From Psychrobacter immobilis (GTDB lineage Bacteria; Pseudomonadota; Gammaproteobacteria; Pseudomonadales; Moraxellaceae), in the NCBI RefSeq assembly GCF_904846065.1, contig NZ_CAJGZV010000001.1, positions 1,426,001-1,490,000 of the forward strand: 64,000 nucleotides of DNA, written 5' to 3'. The position numbers and the translations under genes are program-made. Positions 1-9,046 of this stretch are shown here, in pieces. Every line of letters begins with the position of its first letter. Position 1 is the stretch's first letter. Under the pieces are notes generated by a model that had not been told where the DNA came from, did no database searches, and worked only from the letters and a program-made list of their open reading frames with translations.

Positions 1-968
1 CCAAACCAAGTAAATCAAGCACGGCTACTAAGAACTATAAAATAAAATCGGGCGATGGCTTGATTGCTCTCGCACGTCAGTTCGATGTATCAACTGATAC
101 ACTTGCCAGCCTCAATAATATGAGCACTACAAGCTCACTATATGTTGGTCAAACTCTAAAAGTACCTGCAAGTGTCGATTTCGATGCAGCAAACACCTCA
201 AGCTCTAGTAGCCGTAACAGCAGCTCAAGTTCGGTGGCAACCACCAACTATAAAGTAAAATCTGGCGATACTTTGATCGGCATTGCCAATAGCGTAGGTA
301 TCAGTCCAGCTGAGCTTGCGGCGGTGAATAGCAACTTTGATGCAAAAGCACGCTTACAACGTGGTCAAACCATCAAAGTACCCGTGTCTAAAGGATTGGT
401 TGATCGTCAGCTAAATGATAAAACTGTCAGTTATAAAGTAAAATCAGGCGATACGTTAACAGGCGTGGCTCAACGTTATAATATCGGTCTTAGTGACTTG
501 GCAACAGCGAACAACCTGAAAACCAACTCTAATTTGATACTCGGTCGTACGATTACGATTCCTGCCAGTGGCAGCGTTGTAGCGACCTCTAGTAGCAATA
601 CCCAAAGCAGTAGTACGGCTAGCAGCACTGCCGCGACTAGCACAGCGAGTAGTGGCAAAAAATTGGGCAACACCGAGAGCTATAAAGTTAAATCAGGTGA
701 TGGTTTGATTGCTTTAGCACGTCAATTTGGTGTTTCGATAGACGACTTGGCTGCGACCAACGATCTCGCGACCAATGCCCAATTACAGCGTGGACAAACG
801 CTTAAAGTACCAAAGCTCACAGTGAGCTACACCGTTGGGTCAGGAGACAGTTTGATTGGCTTAGCACGTAAATATGGCGTCTCTACGCAAGAATTGGCTG
901 AAATGAATAATATCGCGGCGGATACGATGCTACAGCGTGGTCAGCGCCTGACCGTACCTAATCGTTAA
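1..968 (+). CDS. LysM-repeat cell-wall protein, 3' part (5' end outside window)
   Basis: The reading frame is open to the left edge, so the N-terminus is missing; a TTG at 60 lies inside the first LysM repeat and is not a credible start. Five LysM repeats are visible, each beginning YK(I/V)KSGD or YTVGSGD and ending GQ/GR..VP/IP, separated by Ser/Thr-rich linkers. LysM modules bind peptidoglycan. The missing N-terminal part is probably an enzyme domain, for example the transglycosylase of MltD-type proteins or an amidase, but this cannot be seen here. An intrinsic terminator follows 60 bases after the stop. Confidence 0.85.
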   Translation, partial: KPSKSSTATKNYKIKSGDGLIALARQFDVSTDTLASLNNMSTTSSLYVGQTLKVPASVDFDAANTSSSSSRNSSSSSVATTNYKVKSGDTLIGIANSVGISPAELAAVNSNFDAKARLQRGQTIKVPVSKGLVDRQLNDKTVSYKVKSGDTLTGVAQRYNIGLSDLATANNLKTNSNLILGRTITIPASGSVVATSSSNTQSSSTASSTAATSTASSGKKLGNTESYKVKSGDGLIALARQFGVSIDDLAATNDLATNAQLQRGQTLKVPKLTVSYTVGSGDSLIGLARKYGVSTQELAEMNNIAADTMLQRGQRLTVPNR

Positions 969-1030
969 GAGTAAGCGGCTTAGTGGAATAATAGCCAAGT
1001 AAATACGATTAAGACAGATCATTCTGCACA

Positions 1031-1063
1031 AAAAAGCTGCTCTTTATAAGAGCAGCTTTTTTT
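1031..1063 (+). terminator. Intrinsic terminator after the LysM gene
   Basis: A GCTGCTCTT/AAGAGCAGC stem with a short loop is flanked by an A-run and followed by a T-run. It is near symmetric and may also serve the convergent transglycosylase gene. Confidence 0.85.
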
Positions 1064-1107
1064 ATCTATAAAATTCAATTCTCAAAATATCTAATAGCAC
1101 TTATCAA

Positions 1108-2316
1108 CTAGACAGTTTGAGTTTTGATAGTCTCAAGATAACTTCTAATATTGCTAACATAATGCATGGCTTGGCCATAACGACTATTGGTAGCTTTATT
1201 GTCACCTAAGTACGCATAAACGTTCGCCCAGCTTTTATCATCAATACCCTGATCTCGCAGTTTACGCTGAATACTCTTTACTGCATTTGGTCCCATGTTG
1301 TAGCCGGCAAGCGCAAACCAAATACGATCTGTCTTTGGCACATCAGCAAAGTCATCTTTCATTTGCTCTAAATAACGTGCGCCGCCGCCGATACTTTGGT
1401 AGGGATCGACGCGATCTGAGACCCCCATTGCTTTGGCTGTATTATTGGTCAACATCATAAGCCCACGCACGCCCGTTGGCGATACGGCATTGGCATCAAG
1501 GTGTGATTCTTGATAACCCATGGCCACTAATAATTCCCAATCATGATTATAATTGCGTGCTTGCTCTTCAAAAGACGATTGATAATCAGGCAGTTTTTCG
1601 GTCAACGTTTTTTGGAAATGATCTTGGCTATAGGCGTCTTTTAGCAAGTTTTGATTGTAAAAGGCAGCAAGTTTTTGTGTGTTTTTCAGCTTAATGCTGT
1701 CACATAAAAAGTAACTGGCTTTTTGTGATAATGGGTCATTGGATGAATTGAACGTCCAACTGACTTTTGGATGTAAACCATTCTTTGTTAAGCTGGCGTC
1801 ATAGCCGCAACTGATGTTGATAGACGATAAGTTAAACTTGCTCTTTAACTGTGTACTGGCCGTTGTTAATGCCATGTCTACCTCGCCCGATCTCAGCGCC
1901 TTTAGGGCAGTTTCTTCATTGGCATACGCTTTTAGGTCGATATCAACGCCAAGCTCGTCAGCATAAGTACGCACCAAATCAAAACCAAAGCCATGTTGAA
2001 AACCGTCAGTCGCAAAATAAGTGCTGTCACCGGGGACGGCAGCGATAGTTAACGTGCTTTCTAGCATAACGTTATCATAGGCTGGCACTGGCGCACGCAT
2101 CGTCGTCAGACTCTCAGCAGGTAAAGAGAGAAGGGCGATACTAGAAACTTGCGCAAGCTTTTTGGTTCTAGAAAAACGACTCGATGTCGTCGGGGTAACG
2201 GATGAAACGATGTTACTTTTAGTGTTCGGTAGGCGTTTAGATGGACGCAGTAAATAAGAAATACGGCGTCTAGCCCCTTGCGCAGATACTTTCACACGAT
2301 AAGTAATACGCTGCAT
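1108..2316 (-). CDS. mltF: MltF-like membrane-associated lytic transglycosylase
   Basis: The protein has 402 residues. A periplasmic solute-binding-like region lies around residues 85-160, with the FGFDLV and LRSGEVDMAL segments typical of the family. A GH23 transglycosylase (SLT) domain lies around 255-395, with the catalytic Glu at about 270 in the motif YQESHLD, followed by TGVRGLMMLT. This is the MltF arrangement: non-hydrolytic cleavage of peptidoglycan glycan strands. The N-terminus is unusual: about 50 basic residues precede a weak hydrophobic stretch (SIALLSLPAES), so the export signal or the true start is uncertain. It converges on the LysM gene. Confidence 0.82.
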   Translation of the reverse strand: MQRITYRVKVSAQGARRRISYLLRPSKRLPNTKSNIVSSVTPTTSSRFSRTKKLAQVSSIALLSLPAESLTTMRAPVPAYDNVMLESTLTIAAVPGDSTYFATDGFQHGFGFDLVRTYADELGVDIDLKAYANEETALKALRSGEVDMALTTASTQLKSKFNLSSINISCGYDASLTKNGLHPKVSWTFNSSNDPLSQKASYFLCDSIKLKNTQKLAAFYNQNLLKDAYSQDHFQKTLTEKLPDYQSSFEEQARNYNHDWELLVAMGYQESHLDANAVSPTGVRGLMMLTNNTAKAMGVSDRVDPYQSIGGGARYLEQMKDDFADVPKTDRIWFALAGYNMGPNAVKSIQRKLRDQGIDDKSWANVYAYLGDNKATNSRYGQAMHYVSNIRSYLETIKTQTV

Positions 2317-3370
2317 GGATGTCTCCTGATTTTAGCCATCCTGCTTACCGTAAAACGCTTATGAATGTATGCTTATAAAGTAGTCATACATCGATGTTGC
2401 ATTTTAGACAACCACGCACTTCTTAATAAGATAAGTGCGTCGTCATCTTGTTTAATAATAGTGCCGCTAATGAATTTTTATCAGATGTAGCGGTGCAGTT
2501 TTTAATTAGCTGGTTATCTACTGGCGTATTCAGTGTATCAGGTAAGAGGGCTAAAAAATCTCTCAAAATATCAATATAAAACATCGATATAAAGTATCAA
2601 TACAAAATGATGAACGCACAACACCGCGAAGGATATAAATCGGATGATTCCTTCATCGATGCATAGATAGGGCTAAGAATAAAACAACTATATATTAAAC
2701 ATAGGTAAGGTCATGAACTAAGTTATTGAGACAAAACATAAAATGAGCGGGGTGCTTATGCACTCAGCTTTTCTATGCTGATATTAATGACCATGTCCTC
2801 TTTAAATCATTTGTAATAGAGTCAACAGTGATTAATTTTTTGTCCAGCAATAAGGGTAAGCAAGTCGCTATTTTCATTACTAATAAAAAAATGATAGAAA
2901 ATTTACTACCAATCAGCGGTTGCTAACCCAGTATCGCGACACTTAAATCAAGACATACCATGCTGCTGAAAATATATCACGCACAGTGTGTCTATTAGTA
3001 AACCGTCCAAAACCTCGCTATCTATATGACCTCAATAGCTATACAACATAGTAAGATTTTAGGCGGTTATACTCATTTAAGTACCATAACCGGAAGCTGT
3101 AATAAATGGGAAGCCTCATGACAAGACATTCTTTCTTCGGATATTAATATGCGGATATTCCTTGGATTATTCAAGTGTGGTTAAGAAATTAGCGATAAAA
3201 CTTAACAATTGGGCTATAGACGGTTAAAAAGGCCATTGTTATTGATACACTATTGAAAATTGCAGCAGCAAAAATTGTGCATACTGGACGACAATACTGA
3301 TTGTTATTAGCCTTGTTTTCCGAAAATTATTCTAAATTTAGATAGCTATGAGTAGAGTTGAGGACACAGT
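2317..3370. other. 1.05 kb intergenic region, no gene recognised
   Basis: AT-rich, with no convincing reading frame on either strand. Visible structure: an inverted repeat ATGTATG/CATACAT at 2365-2391 just upstream of mltF; a hairpin ACGCACTT/AAGTGCGT at 2414-2440; and a CCGCTA/TAGCGG hairpin around 2465-2495 followed by a T-run. It may contain the mltF promoter and decayed sequence. Confidence 0.5.
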
Positions 3371-4204
3371 TTAAGCAGGATTATCAATATCTACAAAGGT
3401 CACGGGTATACTAAATGCTTGAGAAACTATGTGACCGAGTGCTTGAATACCGCCGCGTTCTGTCGCGTGATGTCCACAAGCGAAATAATCAATGCCCAGC
3501 TCACGGGCAATATGGGTGGTACGTTCTGATATTTCGCCAGAGATAAAGGCGTCACAGCCCATCAATGCAGCTTGCTCGATCATATCCTGTGCGCCGCCCG
3601 TACAAATGCCCACGTGTTCGATAATTCTGTTATTATCGATATGAGCGCTTGTACTATTCGGTGCGCTATAATTGGCAGAGATATGCAATGGCAATCGTCC
3701 TAGTGTCTGAGTAATGTGAGCAATGAGGCTTTGAGCATTCTGCGGGGTACAAGTGGCGATATTACCCACTGGATGCGACTCACTAGGGTATAAAGCGCCG
3801 ATAACGGTCATGTTTAATGCGTCAGCCAACTTGGCATTATTACCAATGACAGGATGGGCATCGAGCGGCAGATGATAACCAATCAAAGAGATACCATGCT
3901 GCATAAGTTTACGGATACGCTGACCTTTCATACCAGTGATGGGGGCAGGTTCGCCTTTCCAAAAATAACCATGATGCACCATAATGGCGTCTGCATTGTC
4001 AGCAATCGCCGCATCAATCAACGCCTCACAAGCCGTCACACCAGTGATGATTCGTTTGATAGGTCGACCCCCATCTACTTGTAAACCATTAGGGGCATAA
4101 TCTTTAAAAGCATCTGCTAATAAATAGTCATCACAGAATGTGGTCAGCGCTTGAACGGTAATGGCGGTGTTTGAGGGCTCGCTTGAGATATTGTGTGTGG
4201 TCAT
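3371..4204 (-). CDS. Nif3-like dinuclear metal centre protein (YbgI/DUF34 family)
   Basis: The 277-residue protein matches the Nif3/YbgI family in length and motifs: NGLQVDG near the N-terminus, MVHHGYFWKG and HLPLDAHP..GNN for metal binding, and a C-terminal YFACGHHATERGG that completes the dinuclear site. Family members form hexameric toroids with two metals per subunit; the physiological reaction is not settled. It is a single gene transcribed away from the protease gene, and no partner is evident in its neighbourhood. Confidence 0.9.
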   Translation of the reverse strand: MTTHNISSEPSNTAITVQALTTFCDDYLLADAFKDYAPNGLQVDGGRPIKRIITGVTACEALIDAAIADNADAIMVHHGYFWKGEPAPITGMKGQRIRKLMQHGISLIGYHLPLDAHPVIGNNAKLADALNMTVIGALYPSESHPVGNIATCTPQNAQSLIAHITQTLGRLPLHISANYSAPNSTSAHIDNNRIIEHVGICTGGAQDMIEQAALMGCDAFISGEISERTTHIARELGIDYFACGHHATERGGIQALGHIVSQAFSIPVTFVDIDNPA

Positions 4205-4519
4205 GGTATTCCCTTATAATTGATTCAGTGGGGCAAGCATTTATGGCTAACATGTGGCTTTTGATAATGAGTATTTTAACATGTAGCTACAGTAGGATAG
4301 ACAATCCTACTCACTGAAATGGTACACGATACGTTACAACTGGGTAGTATTGGCGGTTATAATTTATACATGTAAGCTTGCCGTATAGATAGTGCAAAAA
4401 AACAACCATCTAGTGGGCTGTGAACGTTTGATAAATGCCGCTCAATGCATCCTAATATACACCATGCTTCTTACCTTATTTATCTTCGTCTGTTTGTATC
4501 AAATTTATAGAGGTTTTAT
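4205..4519. other. Divergent intergenic region, Nif3-like gene and DegS-like gene
   Basis: 315 bases between divergently transcribed genes that must hold both promoters. The protease gene is preceded by an AGAGGTT ribosome-binding site. No further defined site was recognised. Confidence 0.5.
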
Positions 4520-5848
4520 ATGTCGTCATCTCGGAACACCAGCAGCAAGGCGTCTGTATTAAAATGGTTACCTTGGGTTTTATTGCTAGTCGTGATTGCC
4601 GCATTTATTTGGTTGTTTGCGAGTATGAAGACGGCATCAGAGCAAGCATGGGAGCCGCCCAGAACCACACCTGCTGAGCAGCAAGCGTCAGCACCTGTTT
4701 CTGATACACCCGCAGCGATTTCTTCTTATCATAATGCGGTTGCTCGCGCCTCACAATCAGTCGTGAATATCTACACCACGCAAACGATGGCAGAGCATCC
4801 TTATATGAATGATCCTGTGTTGCGCCGCTTTTTTGAGTTCCATGGTGCACCGTCAGAAGAGCAGGGCAATACCAATTTAGGCTCTGGGGTGATTGTCTCA
4901 GAAGATGGCTATATCGTGACCAATGCCCATGTGATCGAAAAAGCTGATGAAATTACGGTCGCCTTTAATGATGGTCGTAAGAGCCGCGCTAGAATCGTTG
5001 GTACAGATCCAGACAGTGATTTGGCAGTGATTAAAGTAGATATGACCGGTTTGGCACCACTTGGTTTCCGTAAAGAACCTATCCGAGTTGGCGATGTCGC
5101 ATTAGCGATTGGTAATCCTTTCGGTGTCGGTCAAACGGTAACGCAAGGGATTATCTCGGCGACAGGACGTACTGGGCTTGGGGTCAACAAGTTTGAAGAC
5201 TTTATTCAGACCGATGCAGCGATTAACCCAGGTAATTCGGGCGGCGCACTCGTTGACGCTTTTGGTGAATTAATTGGTATTAATACGGCCATTTACTCAC
5301 GCTCTGGCGGCTCTATGGGTATCGGTTTTGCTATTCCTACCGCTATCGTTGAGCAAGTGATGAACGCCATTATCAAAGATGGTAAGGTGAGCCGTGGTTG
5401 GTTGGGGATTGAGATACAGTCACAGCTACGTGACCCAACGCAGCTTGAAACCTCGACTGGGGTAGAAGTGCTTAATGTCGTTCCTAAGAGTCCTGCTGCT
5501 AAGAGTGGTCTGCGTATCGGCGATATTATTTTGACGATTGACGGCGTTGAGATGACGGATGCCAATACCTTGATTCAGTATGTCGCTCGTAAAGCACCGA
5601 ATACCACGCTGAATGCGCAAATATTACGCCGTGGTAAAAATGCGCAAGTCAAAATACTGTTAGAAGAGCGTCCAGCACAAGAGCCGATGGAACGTCCGGT
5701 TGTGATTCTTGATGAAAATGTTGGTGGTATAGAAGATCCAAATCTACAAGGTGAGAGACAAGACGTACCGATGATGTCAGAAGCCGAGCGTGACCGTATG
5801 CGTGAAGAGCTGTTGCAGCTGTTTGAAAGAGATGGTGCACCCTTATAA
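4520..5848 (+). CDS. DegS/HtrA-family membrane-anchored serine protease
   Basis: 442 residues. A single membrane anchor lies at about residues 16-36, so the body is periplasmic. The trypsin-like domain shows a complete triad: His137 in TNAHVIE, Asp167 in DSDLAVIKV and Ser240 in NPGNSGGAL. One PDZ domain follows (about 280-370), unlike DegP, which has two. One anchor and one PDZ match DegS/AlgW, the site-1 protease that starts the sigma-E envelope stress cascade; whether this one acts on an anti-sigma factor is inference. A charged tail of about 65 residues after the PDZ domain is longer than in E. coli DegS. No RseA/RseB gene is nearby. Confidence 0.88.
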   Translation: MSSSRNTSSKASVLKWLPWVLLLVVIAAFIWLFASMKTASEQAWEPPRTTPAEQQASAPVSDTPAAISSYHNAVARASQSVVNIYTTQTMAEHPYMNDPVLRRFFEFHGAPSEEQGNTNLGSGVIVSEDGYIVTNAHVIEKADEITVAFNDGRKSRARIVGTDPDSDLAVIKVDMTGLAPLGFRKEPIRVGDVALAIGNPFGVGQTVTQGIISATGRTGLGVNKFEDFIQTDAAINPGNSGGALVDAFGELIGINTAIYSRSGGSMGIGFAIPTAIVEQVMNAIIKDGKVSRGWLGIEIQSQLRDPTQLETSTGVEVLNVVPKSPAAKSGLRIGDIILTIDGVEMTDANTLIQYVARKAPNTTLNAQILRRGKNAQVKILLEERPAQEPMERPVVILDENVGGIEDPNLQGERQDVPMMSEAERDRMREELLQLFERDGAPL

Positions 5849-5920
5849 GGTCACTCTTCATCACCTAAAACTTAAGCAAAATAAGCTTAATCAAAATGGC
5901 TTGAACAATTTATAGACAGT

Positions 5921-5957
5921 AAAAAAGCGCGTTATCTTGAAGATAACGCGCTTTTTG
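5921..5957. terminator. Bidirectional terminator between the protease gene and yfaE
   Basis: A long stem, AGCGCGTTATCTT paired with AAGATAACGCGCT, has an A-run before it and a T-run after it. It lies between convergent genes and can serve both. Confidence 0.9.
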
Positions 5958-5989
5958 TTTCGACTTTTTTAGCACTATTTTGGTTAATA

Positions 5990-6256
5990 TTACTCTATAG
6001 TAGGCTCGTGATTAATGTAAATCACCCCCTGCACACGACAACAGCAGGGTAGGATCTCGTCTTCATCAATCATGGCAAGGGGCGCAAACGGATAGTCAAT
6101 GACGTGTGAGCTGGCGATACGCTTGATGCGGCAACTGCCACAATAGCCTTCCTTACATTGATAATTGATATCATGTCCGGTGCGTAGCAATCCATCAAGC
6201 AAGCTTTCGTCATCATGCAAGTAAAATTGCTTTTTACTCGTCATTACCCAAGTCAT
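5990..6256 (-). CDS. yfaE: [2Fe-2S] ferredoxin, ribonucleotide reductase maintenance protein YfaE
   Basis: The small plant-type ferredoxin of 88 residues has the cluster ligands Cys34, Cys39 and Cys42 (CKEGYCGSC) and a distal CCC at about 71-73. YfaE proteins deliver electrons to rebuild the diferric-tyrosyl cofactor of NrdB. The gene lies 86 bases downstream of nrdB on the same strand, the E. coli order. The start may instead be the ATG four codons further in. Confidence 0.9.
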   Translation of the reverse strand: MTWVMTSKKQFYLHDDESLLDGLLRTGHDINYQCKEGYCGSCRIKRIASSHVIDYPFAPLAMIDEDEILPCCCRVQGVIYINHEPTIE

Positions 6257-6342
6257 AGTCTTATCCTGTTTGTTTCCCTATCATTCTGTACTTTCTAAAC
6301 AATAATCTTTCAAAAACTATTTTTTAAATGAACACATAAGCT

Positions 6343-7476
6343 CTAAAGTTCAAAATCATCAAAATCACTGTCTGATAAATCTGAATCAATTTGACCAACC
6401 AAGTATGAGCTGATTTCCGTCTCTTGCGGGGCAACTTGTACGTTGTCAGATGACAACCATGTGTTAATCCACGGGATTGGGTTTGATTTAGAATTCGGGA
6501 ATGCGACTGGCAAGCCAACCGCTTCCATACGTAAATTGGTGATGTATTCAATATATTGGCAAAGAATGTCTTTATTGAGACCAATCATTGAGCCGTCTTT
6601 GAATAGATAGCCTGCCCATTCTTTTTCTTGCTCAGCCGCTTTACGGAATATCTCGATGCTTTCTTCATAGCACTCTTTGGCAATGTCGACCATCTCAGGA
6701 TCATCACGACCGATGCGCATGAGGTTAAGAATATGCTGAGTGCCCGTTAAATGTAGCGCCTCATCACGAGCAATCAATTTAATAATCTTGGCATTACCTT
6801 CCATTAGCTTACGCTCAGCAAAGGCAAATGAGCAAGCGAATGACACATAAAAGCGAATGGCTTCTAAGACGTTGACTGCCATCAAGCACAAGTAAAGCTG
6901 CTTTTTCAGCGATTTTAAATCGACAGTAATTTGCTTACCATTGATCGTGTGCGTGCCTGCACCGTATAGGTTATATAGCGATGAGTTATAATATAAGTCA
7001 TCGTAGTACTTGGCGATGTCTGCGGCGCGCTCTAGGATATGATCGTTTTGCATGATGTCATCAAAGACGATAGCAGGGTCATTGATAATATTGCGAATGA
7101 TATGGGTATAGCTGCGCGAGTGAATGGTCTCAGAAAACGTCCACGTCTCAATCCACGTCTCAAGCTCAGGAATCGATACCAATGGCAGTAGTACGACGTT
7201 TGGGCTGCGACCTTGGATAGAGTCGAGTAGCGTTTGATACTTTAGGTTACTGATAAAAATATGCTGTTCGTGTGAGGACAAATTGCCATAGTCCATACGA
7301 TCACGTGATACATCGACTTCTTCTGGACGCCAAAAGAACGACAGTTGCTTTTCAATCAATTGCTCAAAGATAGGGTGCTTTTGTTGGTCGTAACGCGCCA
7401 CGTTGACCGGATTACCAAAAAACATCGGCTCTGTTAGCGCATTGTTTGGCGTTTGGGAAAAAATCGAATAAGTCAT
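6343..7476 (-). CDS. nrdB: Class Ia ribonucleoside-diphosphate reductase, beta subunit
   Basis: 377 residues, close to the E. coli length. The di-iron ligands and radical tyrosine can be placed: Asp85, Glu116, His119 and Tyr123 in the DSIQG and [12 protein letters not shown] segments, and a second set in [13 protein letters not shown]. The C-terminus (FDDFEL) is the acidic/hydrophobic tail that docks on NrdA. NrdB houses the stable tyrosyl radical needed to make deoxyribonucleotides. Unusually, nrdA is not directly upstream: about 2.1 kb of accessory genes lie between them. Confidence 0.97.
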   Translation of the reverse strand: MTYSIFSQTPNNALTEPMFFGNPVNVARYDQQKHPIFEQLIEKQLSFFWRPEEVDVSRDRMDYGNLSSHEQHIFISNLKYQTLLDSIQGRSPNVVLLPLVSIPELETWIETWTFSETIHSRSYTHIIRNIINDPAIVFDDIMQNDHILERAADIAKYYDDLYYNSSLYNLYGAGTHTINGKQITVDLKSLKKQLYLCLMAVNVLEAIRFYVSFACSFAFAERKLMEGNAKIIKLIARDEALHLTGTQHILNLMRIGRDDPEMVDIAKECYEESIEIFRKAAEQEKEWAGYLFKDGSMIGLNKDILCQYIEYITNLRMEAVGLPVAFPNSKSNPIPWINTWLSSDNVQVAPQETEISSYLVGQIDSDLSDSDFDDFEL

Positions 7477-7553
7477 GAGACTGCCTTTATCATTGATATG
7501 GTTATTAAGTTATAGGGTTTTGACTAGATTTGGTTTGATTGGATGGGATTGTA

Positions 7554-7937
7554 TTACAAGTGCTCTAAAGATATCTGTTCTGGCGTCTGTCCATCATTCA
7601 TATACGCTTTAAATATCTCACTTAGCTCACTATCGTCCAAACCTTCCAATTCATCGATCGCACTCTTACGCAGCGCACTCAAGCCATCATCATCTGATAG
7701 TTGATGCATTTCTTTCTGTACGTCTTTTTTAGTCGTTCTCTTTATTGGTTTTTTCAATACTTTTGTGGTGACTTTCTTTAATGCTTCTGGTTTTGCTGCT
7801 GTGCCTTCGCCTAATTGCTCACGGACGTCTGCGATGTCGACTTCCACTTGTACGATATGCGAGTCACCATCGTTTAGGTCTGAAAATACGTTAGGGATAA
7901 ACAAACCACCGTCTTTGATGATTGCGGTATATTGCAC
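7554..7937 (-). CDS. Unknown protein with an antitoxin-like C-terminal tail
   Basis: 127 residues, starting at GTG (7937) behind a strong GGAGG six to seven bases upstream. The first 35 residues (YTAIIKDGGLFIPNV..) form a short beta-rich module resembling small DUF104-type or antitoxin proteins; the middle is Lys-rich (KKVLKKPIKRTTKKD). The last 15 residues, MNDGQTPEQISLEHL, closely match the last 15 of the antitoxin encoded at 8254-8505 (MNDGQKPVKVTLDDL). It starts 39 bases after the RelE gene, so it is probably a third member of that operon. Function unknown; a second antitoxin or modulator is an inference. Confidence 0.75.
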   Translation of the reverse strand: MQYTAIIKDGGLFIPNVFSDLNDGDSHIVQVEVDIADVREQLGEGTAAKPEALKKVTTKVLKKPIKRTTKKDVQKEMHQLSDDDGLSALRKSAIDELEGLDDSELSEIFKAYMNDGQTPEQISLEHL

Positions 7938-7976
7938 TCTATGACCTCCGTTATTTTTATTCTGTCTGTGTTTTAA

Positions 7977-8264
7977 TTAGGGGTGGCGTGTCGCAAGCGC
8001 ATCATATACTTTGTTATTCTCTCTTTTGCCTACTGCTAATACATAAACCACGACCACATCATCTTTAACGGTATACACCAAACGATAGCCTATGGTGCGT
8101 AGTTTGATTTTATAAGTATCATTATGACCTGATAACTGTGAAGCAGGAACACGAGGATTTAATAAGCGCTGCTGTAACTTTTTCTTAAACTGCTGCTGAA
8201 TACTGGGTGCTAACTTTTTCCATTCTTTTAACGCTAAAGGGTGAAACTCAAGATTATAGGTCAT
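7977..8264 (-). CDS. RelE/ParE-superfamily toxin
   Basis: 95 residues with the compact RelE fold signature: LEFHPLALKEWKKLAP at the N-terminus, then KLRTIGYRLVYTVKDDVVVVYVLAVGKRENNKVY. Members usually cleave mRNA in the ribosome. Basic residues in the helix and the R/Y residues in the last strands are present, so it looks intact. Its start overlaps the end of the antitoxin gene by 11 bases, so the two are translationally coupled. Confidence 0.9.
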   Translation of the reverse strand: MTYNLEFHPLALKEWKKLAPSIQQQFKKKLQQRLLNPRVPASQLSGHNDTYKIKLRTIGYRLVYTVKDDVVVVYVLAVGKRENNKVYDALATRHP

Positions 8265-8505
8265 CCAACGTTACCTTTACAGGTTTTTGCCCGTCATTCA
8301 TCCGTGAGCTAATAGTTTGGCTTAATGCCATGTCGTCCATTGCTTCCATCATGCGTTCAAAGACGTCTGTTGAGACTAAATAAGCCACTGGTTTATTGTG
8401 GTTTAAGATAGCAATAGACTCACCGTCTGACTGTTTAATCAGTGCCGAAGGGTTGTTTTTCAGCTCTGAGATACTGGCTGTCTGTGTCGCAAATATTGGT
8501 TGCAT
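8254..8505 (-). CDS. Phd/YefM-type antitoxin
   Basis: 83 residues. The N-terminal part, ISELKNNPSALIKQSDGESIAILNHNKPVAYLVS, is the Phd/YefM DNA-binding dimer module; the C-terminal tail (about residues 55-83) should wrap the RelE toxin. ATG at 8505 has a GGAG site at good spacing. Antitoxin-first order with an overlapping toxin gene is standard and suggests autoregulation from the upstream promoter region. Confidence 0.92.
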   Translation of the reverse strand: MQPIFATQTASISELKNNPSALIKQSDGESIAILNHNKPVAYLVSTDVFERMMEAMDDMALSQTISSRMNDGQKPVKVTLDDL

Positions 8506-8591
8506 GATTCATTCTCCGCTAATATTAAGCTCTAAATATAGAGACAATATTAGCACGAAAATTAGGTCTTAATTGTTAATCTATTTACGCG

Positions 8592-8659
8592 TATTTTGTA
8601 GGGTGCGCCAAACGTAATTTCCATGCTATCACTGCGCTGGGAATATCCTACAAAAAATA
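8592..8659. repeat. Imperfect inverted repeat upstream of the toxin-antitoxin pair
   Basis: Arms TATTTTGTAGG (8592-8602) and CCTACAAAAAATA (8647-8659) enclose about 44 bases starting GTGCGCC. It may be a relic of a small dispersed repeat or a terminator for the AT-rich gene pair. No second copy was noticed in the window. Confidence 0.45.
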
Positions 8660-8683
8660 TAAATAATGTTTAAACAAGCATAT

Positions 8684-9046
8684 TTATTTAAACAAATTGT
8701 CAATACCAGATACTTGCTGACTTGCTTTATCGAATAAATCTAATAGTGCTGGAGAGTTCTTTTCATATTTGTATACAATGTAATCATCTTTAATGATACA
8801 AAACACTGTATCTTCACACCAGCTATATTCAGATTCATCATGATAGTATCTATATCTTCTTAAATATAAGCCTAGGGATTGAGATTGGTATTCTGTATAA
8901 AGAAATAATGGGAAGAAATCATCTGTGCCATAAGATAAATTTTTAGGGGGTATTCCTATATTCCATCTAATTGTATTAGAGTTAGTTTGTTGTATTAAAA
9001 TATTAATTAGATTTTCAAATTTAGATACAGTATCCATAGTATTCAT
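8684..9046 (-). CDS. Unknown soluble protein, coupled to an upstream membrane protein gene
   Basis: I do not recognise this protein. Start chosen at ATG 9046 because it overlaps the stop of the upstream gene as ATGA, giving 120 residues; an ATG at 9052 and upstream codons in the same frame are less likely. It is rich in aromatic and charged residues (YLRRYRYYHDESEYSW, DDYIVYKYEKNSP) and has no signal peptide or membrane segment. It is much richer in AT than nrdA and nrdB, suggesting recent acquisition. Pairing with the membrane protein suggests joint function or an effector/immunity relation, which is inference. Confidence 0.65.
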   Translation of the reverse strand: MNTMDTVSKFENLINILIQQTNSNTIRWNIGIPPKNLSYGTDDFFPLFLYTEYQSQSLGLYLRRYRYYHDESEYSWCEDTVFCIIKDDYIVYKYEKNSPALLDLFDKASQQVSGIDNLFK

